A DNA stretch of 64,000 nt from an uncultured Acetobacteraceae bacterium. GTDB lineage: Bacteria; Pseudomonadota; Alphaproteobacteria; Acetobacterales; Acetobacteraceae. Both the position numbers and the translations under genes were made by a program. The notes under the pieces are model-generated. The model did no database searches. It had not been told where the DNA came from and saw only the letters and a list, made by a program, of their open reading frames with translations. Where the stretch lies: NCBI GenBank assembly GCA_946476985.1, contig CAMKWS010000003.1, forward strand, positions 1-64,000, given 5' to 3'. Shown here in pieces: positions 41,457 to 51,443 of this stretch (position 1 is the stretch's first letter; every line of letters begins with the position of its first letter).

Positions 41457-42692
41457 ATGACTACACCACATGTCCGCTCCCCTTTGGCGCTGTCTCTACC
41501 TAAATTGACCTCCATCTCTGGGGTGCGGATGAGTGGTGTCGAGGCAAATATCCGCTATAGCGGTCGAACAGACCTTATGTTGGTCGAGTTCGCCCCAGGC
41601 ACAACAGCGGCGGGCGTTTTTACACGCAATCTCTGCCCTGGCGCACCTATTCCCTGGTGCCGCCAGGCGTTAGAGAGTACTCCTCACGCCCGTGCTTTGC
41701 TTGTTAATTCAGGCAATGCAAATGTCTTTACAGGGCGCGCTGGAGAAGAGGCCGTTATTGCCTGTGCGACAGAAACGGCCGAAAAGCTCGGTTGCCCGGT
41801 AGAAGATGTCTTCCTCGCCTCTACAGGCGTTATCGGCGAGACGCTGCCTTACCAGAAAATTCTTACCGCCCTCCCCTCTGCCATTGAGGCATTGCGCGAA
41901 GATGGGTGGGAAGATGGGGCACGTGCCATCATGACAACGGACACCTTTCCTAAAGCTGTCCGCCGTGATGTTATGATTGGCGATATCCCTGTTCGCATTC
42001 AGGGCATCGCAAAAGGCTCCGGCATGATTGCCCCTGATATGGCAACCATGCTCGCTTATGTTGCAACAGATGCCACCCTTCCTCAAAACATACTGCAAGC
42101 TTTGCTAGAGGAAGGCGTTAAAACGAGCTTTAACGCAATCACTGTGGATTCAGATACATCCACATCAGATATGTTAATGCTCTTTGCGACTGGGCAAGCC
42201 GCACATGCAGAAATTACCAGCCTGGATGATTCTAATCTTGTAGAATTCCGCAAGGCTATGGGAGAGCTGCTACATGAGCTTGCTATGCTGGTTATTCGCG
42301 ATGGCGAAGGCATTACCAAGCTTATCCGCGTGAATGTGCAAGGTGCGCATGATGATGAGTCCGCTCGTAAGATCGCTCTCTCCATCGCCAATTCACCGTT
42401 AGTTAAAACAGCTATTGCAGGTGAAGACGCAAACTGGGGACGTGTTGTGATGGCCGTCGGAAAAAGCGGTGAACCCGCCGATAGAGATCGCCTCTCTATC
42501 GCCATTGGGGATCACTGGGTTGCAAGTAAAGGCAGCGTGCAAGAACACGATGTAGAAGCACTTGATAACTATATGCGACAGCAGGAAATCACCATCACAG
42601 CCGATATGGGATTGGACTCCGGTTGCGCGACAATCTGGACCTGTGACCTGACACACGGCTATATTGATATCAACGGTTCTTACCGTAGCTGA
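41457..42692 (+). CDS. argJ: Bifunctional ornithine acetyltransferase/N-acetylglutamate synthase
   Basis: LVNSGNANVFTGRAGEEAV; FLASTGVIGE; autoprocessing-type KGSGMIAPDMATMLAYVATDA. Confidence 0.96.
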   Translation: MTTPHVRSPLALSLPKLTSISGVRMSGVEANIRYSGRTDLMLVEFAPGTTAAGVFTRNLCPGAPIPWCRQALESTPHARALLVNSGNANVFTGRAGEEAVIACATETAEKLGCPVEDVFLASTGVIGETLPYQKILTALPSAIEALREDGWEDGARAIMTTDTFPKAVRRDVMIGDIPVRIQGIAKGSGMIAPDMATMLAYVATDATLPQNILQALLEEGVKTSFNAITVDSDTSTSDMLMLFATGQAAHAEITSLDDSNLVEFRKAMGELLHELAMLVIRDGEGITKLIRVNVQGAHDDESARKIALSIANSPLVKTAIAGEDANWGRVVMAVGKSGEPADRDRLSIAIGDHWVASKGSVQEHDVEALDNYMRQQEITITADMGLDSGCATIWTCDLTHGYIDINGSYRS

Positions 42693-42719
42693 TTCTTCTA
42701 TTGCTCACGCGATTATGAT

Positions 42720-42761
42720 AGCAGCCCGTCTTCAAAAAGATGAAGGCGGGCTGCTTTTTTT
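42720..42761 (+). terminator. Rho-independent terminator of argJ
   Basis: AGCAGCCCG...CGGGCTGCTTTTTTT. Confidence 0.88.
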
Positions 42762-42983
42762 ATCTTAAAAATATGTCAAGAAAATTAACAAAAAACGGCT
42801 AAATTTAGCTAGAAACTAACAAAAAATTACCACTTTTACAGCATGACCATTTGTATGTAGGGCTGTAAAAAATGATGCCTATAACCATAACAGGGCTTGC
42901 CTAGCCTTTTCTAGCACGTTAGAGCCCAATTTCCTGCGCGTCCTGTTGCGCCTGTTGTGTCAGAAAAACGAGGAAAACGGTTC

Positions 42984-44246
42984 ATGTCCGCGAAGAAGCA
43001 TGTGGTAATTCTGGGGGGTGGTGTCGGAGGACTTGAAGCCGCAAACCTGCTAAGCCGCAACTCCCGCATCAAGGTCACACTTGTTGATCAAAACTCCGTT
43101 CATATTTGGAAACCAGCTCTACACGAATTTGCCTCAGGTACTATCGGACATAGAGGCAACTTGTTCGCTTTTACAGAACTCGCCAAACGCTTCGGGTTCG
43201 AGTTCATCCAAACTACGATGGAAAATATCGACCGTTCTACCAAAACGGTACAGCTGAAGAACGGTCTCACCTTACAGTATGACCAGCTCGTTGTTGCACT
43301 CGGCGCACGGGCGAATGACTTTGGCACACCTGGAGCAAAAGAAAACAGTCTATTCTTGAATTCTCTGGCCGATGCCACCGTTATTCATGATCGCTTTCGT
43401 GATCTCCTCATTCAAGCACAAAAAACCAACACTGCCGTCCAGATGAGCATCGTTGGTGGTGGCGCAACAGGCGTCCAACTTGCTGCTGAACTCTGCCAGG
43501 CAATCGACACGACACCTGGCCTTGGGGAAGCTGCACGCCGCCGCTTACTCAAACCAACATTGATCGAAGCCCTACCACGCCTTCTGGCAGCTTTCCCTGA
43601 GCGTGTTTCAGCCGAAGCCAAAGCAGAGCTAGAACGCCTTGGGTTTAATGTCATCACCAATGGCATGGTGAGTGAAGTAGGTACCGACCACATTGCCCTC
43701 AAAGATGGCCGCACCATTCCTGCGGACTTCCGCATCTGGGCAGCAGGTGTGCAGGCAAGTGCAGCTACAGCACTCTTTGGTGATCTTGAGCTTAGCCGTG
43801 GTGGGCAACTCATGGTTACACCAACACTGCAAACCACTCAGGATCCTGCCATCTTTGCTATCGGCGACTGTGCTCGCATGGATGAAAACCCGGTGGCCCC
43901 AACAGCTCAGGCAGCTCGGCAGCAAGGGCGTTACATCGGCCGTGTTGCTATCCCACGTTTAGTTGCTGGCAAAGCAGTGCCTCCATTTGTGTATAATGAC
44001 CGTGGGTCTGTGGTCTCTCTCGCTCATTACAATGCTTGGGGGATGTGGCCCTCTAAGAAAGATTTCGGTGGTCATGGCCTAGGCGCACGTTTCGCACGTT
44101 TCATTCATGAAGGACTTTTCCGCCAACACCAAATGGGCCTCAGCGGGATCTTCCGTATGGTTTGCGCAACACTTAGTGAGCATCTCCGCCCCAACAATCC
44201 TGGCCTTATTGGCAAAATCACCGGTAAGGCAAAAAAAGAAGTCTAA
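42984..44246 (+). CDS. ndh: Type II NADH dehydrogenase (NDH-2); start placed at MSAKKHVV (ORF track starts 42957)
   Basis: VVILGGGVGGLEAANLLSRN; MSIVGGGATGVQLAAELCQ; AIFAIGDCARMDENPVAPTAQAARQQG. Confidence 0.92.
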   Translation: MSAKKHVVILGGGVGGLEAANLLSRNSRIKVTLVDQNSVHIWKPALHEFASGTIGHRGNLFAFTELAKRFGFEFIQTTMENIDRSTKTVQLKNGLTLQYDQLVVALGARANDFGTPGAKENSLFLNSLADATVIHDRFRDLLIQAQKTNTAVQMSIVGGGATGVQLAAELCQAIDTTPGLGEAARRRLLKPTLIEALPRLLAAFPERVSAEAKAELERLGFNVITNGMVSEVGTDHIALKDGRTIPADFRIWAAGVQASAATALFGDLELSRGGQLMVTPTLQTTQDPAIFAIGDCARMDENPVAPTAQAARQQGRYIGRVAIPRLVAGKAVPPFVYNDRGSVVSLAHYNAWGMWPSKKDFGGHGLGARFARFIHEGLFRQHQMGLSGIFRMVCATLSEHLRPNNPGLIGKITGKAKKEV

Positions 44247-44273
44247 CTCTCTCTTCTTCTTTCAAGCTTGCTT

Positions 44274-44305
44274 CACCCCTAGGTCTTCGCCTAGGGGTGT
44301 TTTTC
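44274..44305 (+). terminator. Rho-independent terminator of ndh
   Basis: CACCCCTAGG-tcttcg-CCTAGGGGTGTTTTT. Confidence 0.9.
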
Positions 44306-44458
44306 TATCAACACTCTAAAGACAGATACCTCACAAACACATATAATGGTCTCCATAGACACTTTCTGACTTCATGCCCCAGCCTTTATCGACTGGCATG
44401 CAGAACAGGACGACATGTTTTGCAATGTCTGTTCCAGCCTTTAGGGAGACACGCCACC

Positions 44459-45211
44459 ATGACATCCCCTCTCTCCCCCAACGCAGCACATTCTCTGCCT
44501 CAAGCCATCACAGATCACTTAGAGCATGATGGGTTCACCTTCCTCCCCGCAAAGCAATCACGCGCATGGCTAGAAGCCTATGGTCTAAAAGACTGGGATA
44601 GTTTCGCCGCAAGCTGGAACCATCTAGGGGTAGACCGGTATATGGCAGATGGAGGACGCTATCGCCGTCGCCGTTATGGAACATTCTCCATCACCAATGA
44701 GACAATTACCCGCAAGCAACATCAGCCGCATTACCAAAGCCGAGACTACAACCTCCTCAATGGAGGTGTTGAGCGTTGGTTTAGCCCCATTACCGATGAA
44801 ATCGGCCAACATTCTGCGCTGCTCGCCATCCTGCAAGCAAGCTCCCATATGGCTGATACCCTTACGCCTCATGAAGACACCCCAACCTCTTGGCATGTTG
44901 AGGTTCATCAATTCCGTATTGAAGCCGCCGCCGAAGGTACCGGGCACCCAACGCCAGAGGGAATGCATCGCGATGGTGTCGACTGGGTCTTTGTCTTCAT
45001 GGTCAATCGCACGAATATTCGTGAAGGTGTGACCAGTATTCATGCATTAGATAAAACATCTGAGCTAGGGAGCTTCACACTAACCACGCCACTTGATACC
45101 GCAATTGTAAATGACCATCGTGTCTATCATGGCGTAACTCCCGTTGAACCAGAGACCCCAGGTAAGCCCGCTTATCGAGATGTTCTCGTCGTTACGTTAC
45201 GTTATGAATAA
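44459..45211 (+). CDS. 2OG-Fe(II) dioxygenase family protein (PF10014/BsmA-like); ORF track starts 44297
   Basis: Fe-ligand-like motifs MHRDGVDWVFVFMVNRTNIREGVTSIHA and NDHRVYHGVTPV; AGGGAG RBS before 44459. Confidence 0.82.
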   Translation: MTSPLSPNAAHSLPQAITDHLEHDGFTFLPAKQSRAWLEAYGLKDWDSFAASWNHLGVDRYMADGGRYRRRRYGTFSITNETITRKQHQPHYQSRDYNLLNGGVERWFSPITDEIGQHSALLAILQASSHMADTLTPHEDTPTSWHVEVHQFRIEAAAEGTGHPTPEGMHRDGVDWVFVFMVNRTNIREGVTSIHALDKTSELGSFTLTTPLDTAIVNDHRVYHGVTPVEPETPGKPAYRDVLVVTLRYE

Positions 45212-45288
45212 CTTCCGAACATAACACTGCTATCGATCAGCCATAGTCACTTTACTCTCTCCTATCCTCTGCTAGGCTTCATCCCACA

Positions 45289-45780
45289 ATGTTCAAAAAA
45301 ACACTCTTCTTGGCCGGCTTCTTAGGCCTTACATCCCTCAGCGGACTCCCCCAATCTGCAAATGCAGCCCCCACTACCGTCTCAAAGGTGCAAAACGCCA
45401 AGCCCGTCATTCTGCATGAACAACCCGGCAGCAAGCTTAATGAGCAAGCGCGCGCTCTTAATGCTGACGTCCTGCAAGATGCGGCACGCCACCATGACCA
45501 TCCCATTATTCTAATTGGGACCGTCCCTCTTTCCTCTGCACCGCAAGATCAAGCCCTTTTCGTGCAGCTTCAATCTTACCGACTTTGCGGCTCCGCTGGA
45601 TGCACAACATCCATTTACCGCCAAAAAGGTCAACAATGGGAAACCTTATTAGACGCCGTAAATGGAAGTATCAGCATCCTTCCCTCCAGCCATAATGGCC
45701 TCTCTGACCTCCTCATTGATGGAAAAGACTACTGGTTTTTTGACGGGAAAAGCTACCAAGATACGGAAAACACCCCCTAA
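45289..45780 (+). CDS. Hypothetical exported protein
   Basis: Clear Sec signal peptide (MFKKTLFLAGFLGLTSLSGLPQSANAA); LCGSAGC cysteine pair; no family recognised. Confidence 0.7.
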   Translation: MFKKTLFLAGFLGLTSLSGLPQSANAAPTTVSKVQNAKPVILHEQPGSKLNEQARALNADVLQDAARHHDHPIILIGTVPLSSAPQDQALFVQLQSYRLCGSAGCTTSIYRQKGQQWETLLDAVNGSISILPSSHNGLSDLLIDGKDYWFFDGKSYQDTENTP

Positions 45781-45826
45781 ACCCCTTCTTTTCATAAACC
45801 CATATTTACATATTTCTCATTTTTCA

Positions 45827-45868
45827 AAGGCAGTTTTGACGCCATTTAATGGCTAAAAACTGCCTTTC
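45827..45868 (+). terminator. Terminator-like hairpin after the exported hypothetical protein
   Basis: AAAGGCAGTTTT..GCCATTTAATGGC..AAAACTGCCTTT nested inverted repeats. Confidence 0.6.
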
Positions 45869-46185
45869 TATTATAAAAAAATATATTCTGAGGGCGCATA
45901 CAGTCTCCTTGCCCCTTAAAAACAATTAATAATTAAAAGAAAAATATTTTTTTGACCAATATATAAACACATAAAACAATCCTTATATGTTTATAACTTC
46001 AAAATATTTAAATAATATAATAATTACAAATAATATATAATAAACGATAAAAATATACTTAGCATATAACGAAATACTTATATGCTTTACAGCTTGATAT
46101 TGATAATAAATCAATATACGGAAAGCATCATCTTAAATTTTACAAATGGCCGGAAATACCCCTTCCTTTATGTTTGGTTTTTAGC

Positions 46186-47169
46186 ATGGATCAGCTTTCT
46201 TCTCATTCTATTCCTACACATACATCTCCTCTTCTGCTTGATGGCGGCATGGGCCGTGAACTCCACCGGGTGGGAGCACCTTTTCGCCAACCGGAATGGT
46301 CTGCCCTTGCTTTAATGGAACGCCCTGACCTGGTGCAAAAAGTACATGAGACATTTCTTGCCGCAGGTGCCAACGTCATCACCACTAATAGCTATGCGAT
46401 TGTCCCATTCCACATCGGAGCTGATCGCTTTACCAATATTGGAAAAGACCTCGCACACCTCGCAGGAACGCTAGGTCGCCAAGCTATTGATGCGTATCAG
46501 GCCTCCTCCCAAACACCAAACAGCTTTTCTGCCCTTGCAGGATCATTACCCCCTGTATGTGGTTCCTACCGACCTGACCTCTTTGACGCACATATCGCTG
46601 AAGATCTTTTCGCAACACTCGTAGAAGGCTTATCCCCTTCAGTAGATCTCTGGCTAGCAGAGACACAAAGCAGCATTGCCGAAATGACAACAGCCCGTCA
46701 GGCTATTTCTGCTGATGATACGCGACCATTTTGGGGGTCTTTCACACTGGATGATACCCAGCCAGAAATCCTCGCAACAGGGCAAAACACGCTGCACTTA
46801 CGCTCCGGTGAACCACTTGAAGACGCCATCCAGGCTGCTATCGAACTTAACCTTGATGCTCTACTCTTTAATTGCAGCGACCCTCGCATTATGGCAACGG
46901 CTTTACACACAGCACAAAAGATCATCTCTCAACATACAAACAATACCCCCCTTAAACTTGGCGTCTACGCCAATGGCTTTGTGCATAATAATCACCATGT
47001 GGAGGGTGAAGGTGCCAATGAGGCCATAACTCCTATTGATACCGAATTAACACCAGAGCGTTACGCACGCTTTGCACATCAGTGGCACGAAGAGAGAGCA
47101 CATATCATCGGCGGATGTTGTGGCATTGGGCCAGAACATATTTCCTATCTTGCGAAGAGTTTCTCTTAA
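46186..47169 (+). CDS. mmuM: Homocysteine S-methyltransferase (start MDQLSSHS; ORF track starts 46174)
   Basis: LLDGGMGRELHRVG; zinc-ligand motifs LLFNCSDP and IIGGCCGIGPEHI. Confidence 0.92.
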   Translation: MDQLSSHSIPTHTSPLLLDGGMGRELHRVGAPFRQPEWSALALMERPDLVQKVHETFLAAGANVITTNSYAIVPFHIGADRFTNIGKDLAHLAGTLGRQAIDAYQASSQTPNSFSALAGSLPPVCGSYRPDLFDAHIAEDLFATLVEGLSPSVDLWLAETQSSIAEMTTARQAISADDTRPFWGSFTLDDTQPEILATGQNTLHLRSGEPLEDAIQAAIELNLDALLFNCSDPRIMATALHTAQKIISQHTNNTPLKLGVYANGFVHNNHHVEGEGANEAITPIDTELTPERYARFAHQWHEERAHIIGGCCGIGPEHISYLAKSFS

Positions 47170-47225
47170 CCTGCTCTCCTCCGCATCCATTCCCTCTCTT
47201 TTCCCCTGCCCTTTGGGAGACCACC

Positions 47226-49691
47226 ATGCCCCGCCCGCATGATCTTTTTATTCTGCCTGCAACCCTACTCACCCTCTCACAAGGTGTTGGCATCACACAG
47301 GCAGAAGCCTCCTCTACAGTTGATAACGACACACAACGCCATGTAGCCCACGCCACTACAGCCGAGGCCGCTCCTTCTAAAGCAGGGCATAAAAAACACG
47401 GACCTGTTGAAGCACAATCAGCAGAACGCGTACTGATCACCGGCGTTTACACCCCCCTTAAAAAGGCACGCGCAAGCACATCGCCGGTGGATGTTGTCTC
47501 AGCCAAGCAGCTCCATCGCACAGGGCAAATGAATCTGGCCGACGGGCTAGCCCGTGTAAATCCTTCTGTAACAATTGGGGCTGCTGGATATGATAGCGGG
47601 GCATTTACATCATCTATCCGCTTGCGTGGATTAAACCCTAACCACACCTTGGTTCTCATTAACGGCATTCGCCGCCATACGACAGCTAATCTTTATGCCG
47701 ATAGCGGACCACAAGAAGGTTCCAGCCCGGTTGACCTAAACATGATCCCCGCTGAGGCTATCGACCATGTGGAAGTGCTCCGTGATGGTGCCGCCTCACG
47801 CTACGGAGCTGATGGCATTGCCGGGGTGATTAATATCGTCCTAAAAAAATCCGTCTCCAATTTTAATATAGACGCACAAACTGGCGCCAATGCCTATAAT
47901 GGTGACGGATGGCAATATCAGTTCGGCTTCAATAAAGGTTTCTCCCTAGGAGAAAATGGCTATGCGAACCTTAGCGGGCAAATGTACCATACCGACCATT
48001 TCGTCGCCCCCGCTATTGATGTCCGTACCGGTAAAGATGACGACCCCGCTTTAAGCCTTGCTGAAGAAACACGCCAAACACTCAGCCTGAATTTTGGTAA
48101 GAAATTCACAGATTCATTAGAGGGCTACGGTTTTATCACCTATGCACACCGCCATGGCGAATCTTACCAAGATTACCGCACACCGGATGTCCTACCTCAA
48201 TATTATCCCGATGGTTTCGTCCCCATTGAGGCGATGGAAGAGCAAGATTACGCTGCGACTTTAGGCTTAAAAGGCCGCCTACCCGCTGGGTTTAAATGGG
48301 ATCTCAACACAACATATGGTGCTGATGAAGACCATATGACCCTTAAAAATACAGGGAACCCCGCCTATTATCAAAATTTCGGCTACACACCGACAAAAGT
48401 ACACACAGAACAATTTCGCCATGCCCAGTGGAATAATACACTCGATATCAGCCGCCATTTTGCATTCGCCCCTAACCGCTCGCTCGACCTCTCCTTTGGT
48501 GCCCAACATAGGCTAGAGATGTATTCCATTGGCGCAGGTGAATATGCCTCATATTACCAGGGAGGCACACAAGGGTTTGCTGGTTTGATGCCCGAGAATG
48601 CCGGCTCCTGGAGCCGTGATGTATGGGCGGGCTACTTAGATGCAGACTTCCACCCTCTCCATCATCTTGATCTAGATATTGGTGGGCGCTACGAGCATTA
48701 TACCGATGTCGGTAATGCACCAACGGGTAAAATCGCTGCACGCTATGATGTCTCTAAACATTTTGCACTCCGTGCGACCATCAATAGCGGCTATCGTGCT
48801 CCCACCCTATTAGAAGAACATTATAGCGTCCTCAGCGTGATCCCCAACGGGGCCTATGCTAGTCTTCCTGTCAGCTCAGAAGCAGCTAGATCTCTTGGTG
48901 CCCAGCGTCTAAAAGCAGAGCGCTCAACAAATATTAGCGGCGGCTTTGTAATGGAGCCATTAAAAGATTTCCATATCTCTGTTGATGCCTACCAAATTAA
49001 TATTCGCGACCGCATTGTTCCTGGTGGGAGCTTCCAAGGCAGTGCAGCTGAAAACGCCATTATGCTCACAGGAGCCACACTCCCCAATGGCTTAGACCCC
49101 AATAACGTCACCGCCACATATTTTGCCAATGGGGCTAGTACACGCACCCAAGGCTTAGATATTATGGCCGACTATGACCTAAAACTGCACCGTTACGGGA
49201 CATTAAACCTCAGCCTCGCTCTCAACCTTAACCGCTCCCGCATCCACCATATTGGCAGCGATGCAAACGGGAACCCGCTACTCAATGCACAAGAAGTCGG
49301 CTACATCACCACGGCCTCTCCACGTAGCAAGATCATCCTCAATGCTTACTGGAAAACAGGTAAATGGGATGTCAATTTGCGGCAAACACGCTATGGCGAG
49401 ACAGTAAATAACGTCACATATCAAGACCAAGCACCAAGTGCCCTGCAATATTCACAAAGCCAATTCTACCGCTTTGTAAATACACCTGCATGGCTAACCG
49501 ACCTAGAAGTTGGCTACCAAGCAACAAAACGCCTTCACCTTGCTATCGGTGGGAATAATCTCTTCAATGTCCGTCCCCGCCGCATGCCTTTAGAGACCTC
49601 CTATACGGGCACCCTGCATTACGATAACAACTCCGCAGGCGTCCCGATGACAGGTGGCTATTATTATGGACGCATTAATGTCAGCCTGTAG
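47226..49691 (+). CDS. TonB-dependent outer-membrane receptor (start MPRPHDLF; ORF track starts 47082)
   Basis: Plug domain VDVVSAKQLHRTGQMNLADGLARVNPSVTIG..VEVLRDGAASRYGADGIAGVINIVLKK; beta-barrel C-terminus ending YYYGRINVSL. Confidence 0.95.
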   Translation: MPRPHDLFILPATLLTLSQGVGITQAEASSTVDNDTQRHVAHATTAEAAPSKAGHKKHGPVEAQSAERVLITGVYTPLKKARASTSPVDVVSAKQLHRTGQMNLADGLARVNPSVTIGAAGYDSGAFTSSIRLRGLNPNHTLVLINGIRRHTTANLYADSGPQEGSSPVDLNMIPAEAIDHVEVLRDGAASRYGADGIAGVINIVLKKSVSNFNIDAQTGANAYNGDGWQYQFGFNKGFSLGENGYANLSGQMYHTDHFVAPAIDVRTGKDDDPALSLAEETRQTLSLNFGKKFTDSLEGYGFITYAHRHGESYQDYRTPDVLPQYYPDGFVPIEAMEEQDYAATLGLKGRLPAGFKWDLNTTYGADEDHMTLKNTGNPAYYQNFGYTPTKVHTEQFRHAQWNNTLDISRHFAFAPNRSLDLSFGAQHRLEMYSIGAGEYASYYQGGTQGFAGLMPENAGSWSRDVWAGYLDADFHPLHHLDLDIGGRYEHYTDVGNAPTGKIAARYDVSKHFALRATINSGYRAPTLLEEHYSVLSVIPNGAYASLPVSSEAARSLGAQRLKAERSTNISGGFVMEPLKDFHISVDAYQINIRDRIVPGGSFQGSAAENAIMLTGATLPNGLDPNNVTATYFANGASTRTQGLDIMADYDLKLHRYGTLNLSLALNLNRSRIHHIGSDANGNPLLNAQEVGYITTASPRSKIILNAYWKTGKWDVNLRQTRYGETVNNVTYQDQAPSALQYSQSQFYRFVNTPAWLTDLEVGYQATKRLHLAIGGNNLFNVRPRRMPLETSYTGTLHYDNNSAGVPMTGGYYYGRINVSL

Positions 49692-49722
49692 TCTCACCCG
49701 ATAATCCTAAGGTCGGCCCCTC

Positions 49723-51105
49723 ATGTTTTCAGGTATTGAACAACATACGATACATCCTATCCCTGAGCATGAGCGCCGGGGCCGCCCACGGGACCAATTC
49801 TCCATTTGGTTCAGCACGAATATGACATTGCTTACCGTTGTCACGGGAGCATTAGGGCCTATCGCCTGTCATATCTCTTTTTTATGGACAGCACTCGCCT
49901 TTCTCTTGGGCAGCTTAACCGGCGCTATTTTTATGGCACTCCACGCAGTGCAAGGCCCTGCGCTTGGCGTCCCACAAATGATCCAAAGTCGCGGACAATT
50001 TGGAGCATGGGGAGCTATCCCCGTCATCCTCATGGTTGTCATCATGTATGTCAGCTTCATCGCCTCCAACTGTGTTGTTGGCGGTGATGCTTTACATAAT
50101 ATCGTACCAGCCTTTAGCGCTCACTCTGCTATTATCATTATGGCCCTTCTGAGCTTTATCCCCTGCATTATTGGCTATCGTACCATTGAGGCATGGTCCC
50201 CTCTCGTATCCTGTCTTACTATGGCCGTTATTGCTCTTTGCTTTGCCCTTTGTGTGGTTAATGAGATACATTCAGCCCATATCTTGAAGGATTTACACGG
50301 CTCATTTGCGGGTTTTCTACAAGCCTTCTCAATTGCCGTATTATGGCAAGTTGCAACAGCACCCTATGTCTCTGATTCATCGCGCTATTTGCCTAATGAT
50401 GCAAAAACATACCCGCATATTTTCCTCGCCTGCTATGGAGGAACAGTCTGCGGCACATTTTTAGCTATGGCCGTAGGTGCTTTTCTCAGTGCCGAAACTG
50501 GTCTCACCCCTGCATTAGCCATCAGCCATATTGCAGGAGCATGGGCAGGGCCGATCATCCTTATTCTCGGCCTCTCTATCGCCTTTGCCAATGCGATGGA
50601 TATTTACTGCTGTACACTCTCATTCATCACATTATTGCACAGCTTTAAACCTGGTTGGCGCCCTAGGGGCCTCAGCCGTATCATCATCAGCTTACTCACC
50701 ATACTCACCGCAACCAGCATGGCGCTGTTCATGTCACGCTCTTTCAGCGCAACTTATAATGCCTTGCTTGAAATCCTCATGACGGTAATGATTCCATGGA
50801 CAGCCATTAACCTGGCTGATTTCTACCTTATTAAGAAAGGTGCCTACCACGTTCCCTCATTCTTTGAGAAAAATGGGGGCCTCTACGGACGTCTCAATAT
50901 TCCAGCTATTTTGAGTTACCTCTTAGGCATTCTTGCGGAAATTCCTTTCCTCAAACTTTCGCTATATCAAGGCCCGCTACTTCCTTACTGCCATGATATA
51001 GATATTTCGTGGCTTATTGCCCTCGGCACAGCAACATTTAGCTACTTATTGCTCTATAAATGCGCATATCTCACCAAGCGCTCCTGCCACAAATCACACA
51101 GATAG
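49723..51105 (+). CDS. NCS1-family nucleobase-type permease (purine/cytosine permease-like)
   Basis: About 12 TM helices; VVTGALGPIACHISFLWTALAFLLGSLTGAIFMALHAVQGPALGVPQMIQSRGQFGAWGAIPV. Confidence 0.87.
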   Translation: MFSGIEQHTIHPIPEHERRGRPRDQFSIWFSTNMTLLTVVTGALGPIACHISFLWTALAFLLGSLTGAIFMALHAVQGPALGVPQMIQSRGQFGAWGAIPVILMVVIMYVSFIASNCVVGGDALHNIVPAFSAHSAIIIMALLSFIPCIIGYRTIEAWSPLVSCLTMAVIALCFALCVVNEIHSAHILKDLHGSFAGFLQAFSIAVLWQVATAPYVSDSSRYLPNDAKTYPHIFLACYGGTVCGTFLAMAVGAFLSAETGLTPALAISHIAGAWAGPIILILGLSIAFANAMDIYCCTLSFITLLHSFKPGWRPRGLSRIIISLLTILTATSMALFMSRSFSATYNALLEILMTVMIPWTAINLADFYLIKKGAYHVPSFFEKNGGLYGRLNIPAILSYLLGILAEIPFLKLSLYQGPLLPYCHDIDISWLIALGTATFSYLLLYKCAYLTKRSCHKSHR

Positions 51106-51162
51106 AGCGTGGTAAGTCGTGGGAACGAACTTGCAAAAAGATATTTTTTATCGGGAAGCTAC

Positions 51163-51236
51163 TGGAGCGGATGAGGGGAATCGAACCCCCGTATGCAGCT
51201 TGGGAAGCTGCCGTTCTACCATTGAACTACATCCGC
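51163..51236 (-). tRNA. tRNA-Gly (anticodon CCC), CCA encoded
   Basis: Reverse complement GCGGATGTAGTTCAATGGTAGAACGGCAGCTTCCCAAGCTGCATACGGGGGTTCGATTCCCCTCATCCGCTCCA folds as a 74-nt cloverleaf. Confidence 0.96.
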
Positions 51237-51384
51237 CTTATGCGGCCCTTATACTGTCTGCCTTCCTATCGTGCAATCCCCATTTTACCCCTCTTATTCT
51301 TGTTTAAACGTATTTCTTTATCGCTTTTCTTGACGCCTCATACTGCAAAGCGCATAGTCACCTTGCATTTCTTTTAAAGAACTG

Positions 51385-51443
51385 CCCTCGTGATTTGACA
51401 GGCCGGCTTGCGGCGAGGTTAAAAAATAGCGCTAAAGAGGCCC
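51385..51443 (+). promoter_or_regulatory. SAM-II riboswitch upstream of metZ
   Basis: CCTCGTGATTTGACAGGCCGGCTTGCGGCGAGGTTAAAAAATAGCGCTAAAGAGGCC: P1 CCTCG/CGAGG, conserved GATTTG, GGCTTGC, TTAAA and GCTAAAG, plus a possible GGCC:GGCC pseudoknot. Confidence 0.88.

Noticed and set aside
46082-46315. 77-aa hydrophobic ORF upstream of mmuM
   Set aside because: Starts in AT-rich intergenic DNA and overlaps the mmuM start in another frame; hydrophobicity reflects T-rich sequence.
51060-51377. ORFs overlapping the tRNA-Gly region
   Set aside because: They read through an antisense tRNA gene and have low-complexity, non-protein-like composition.
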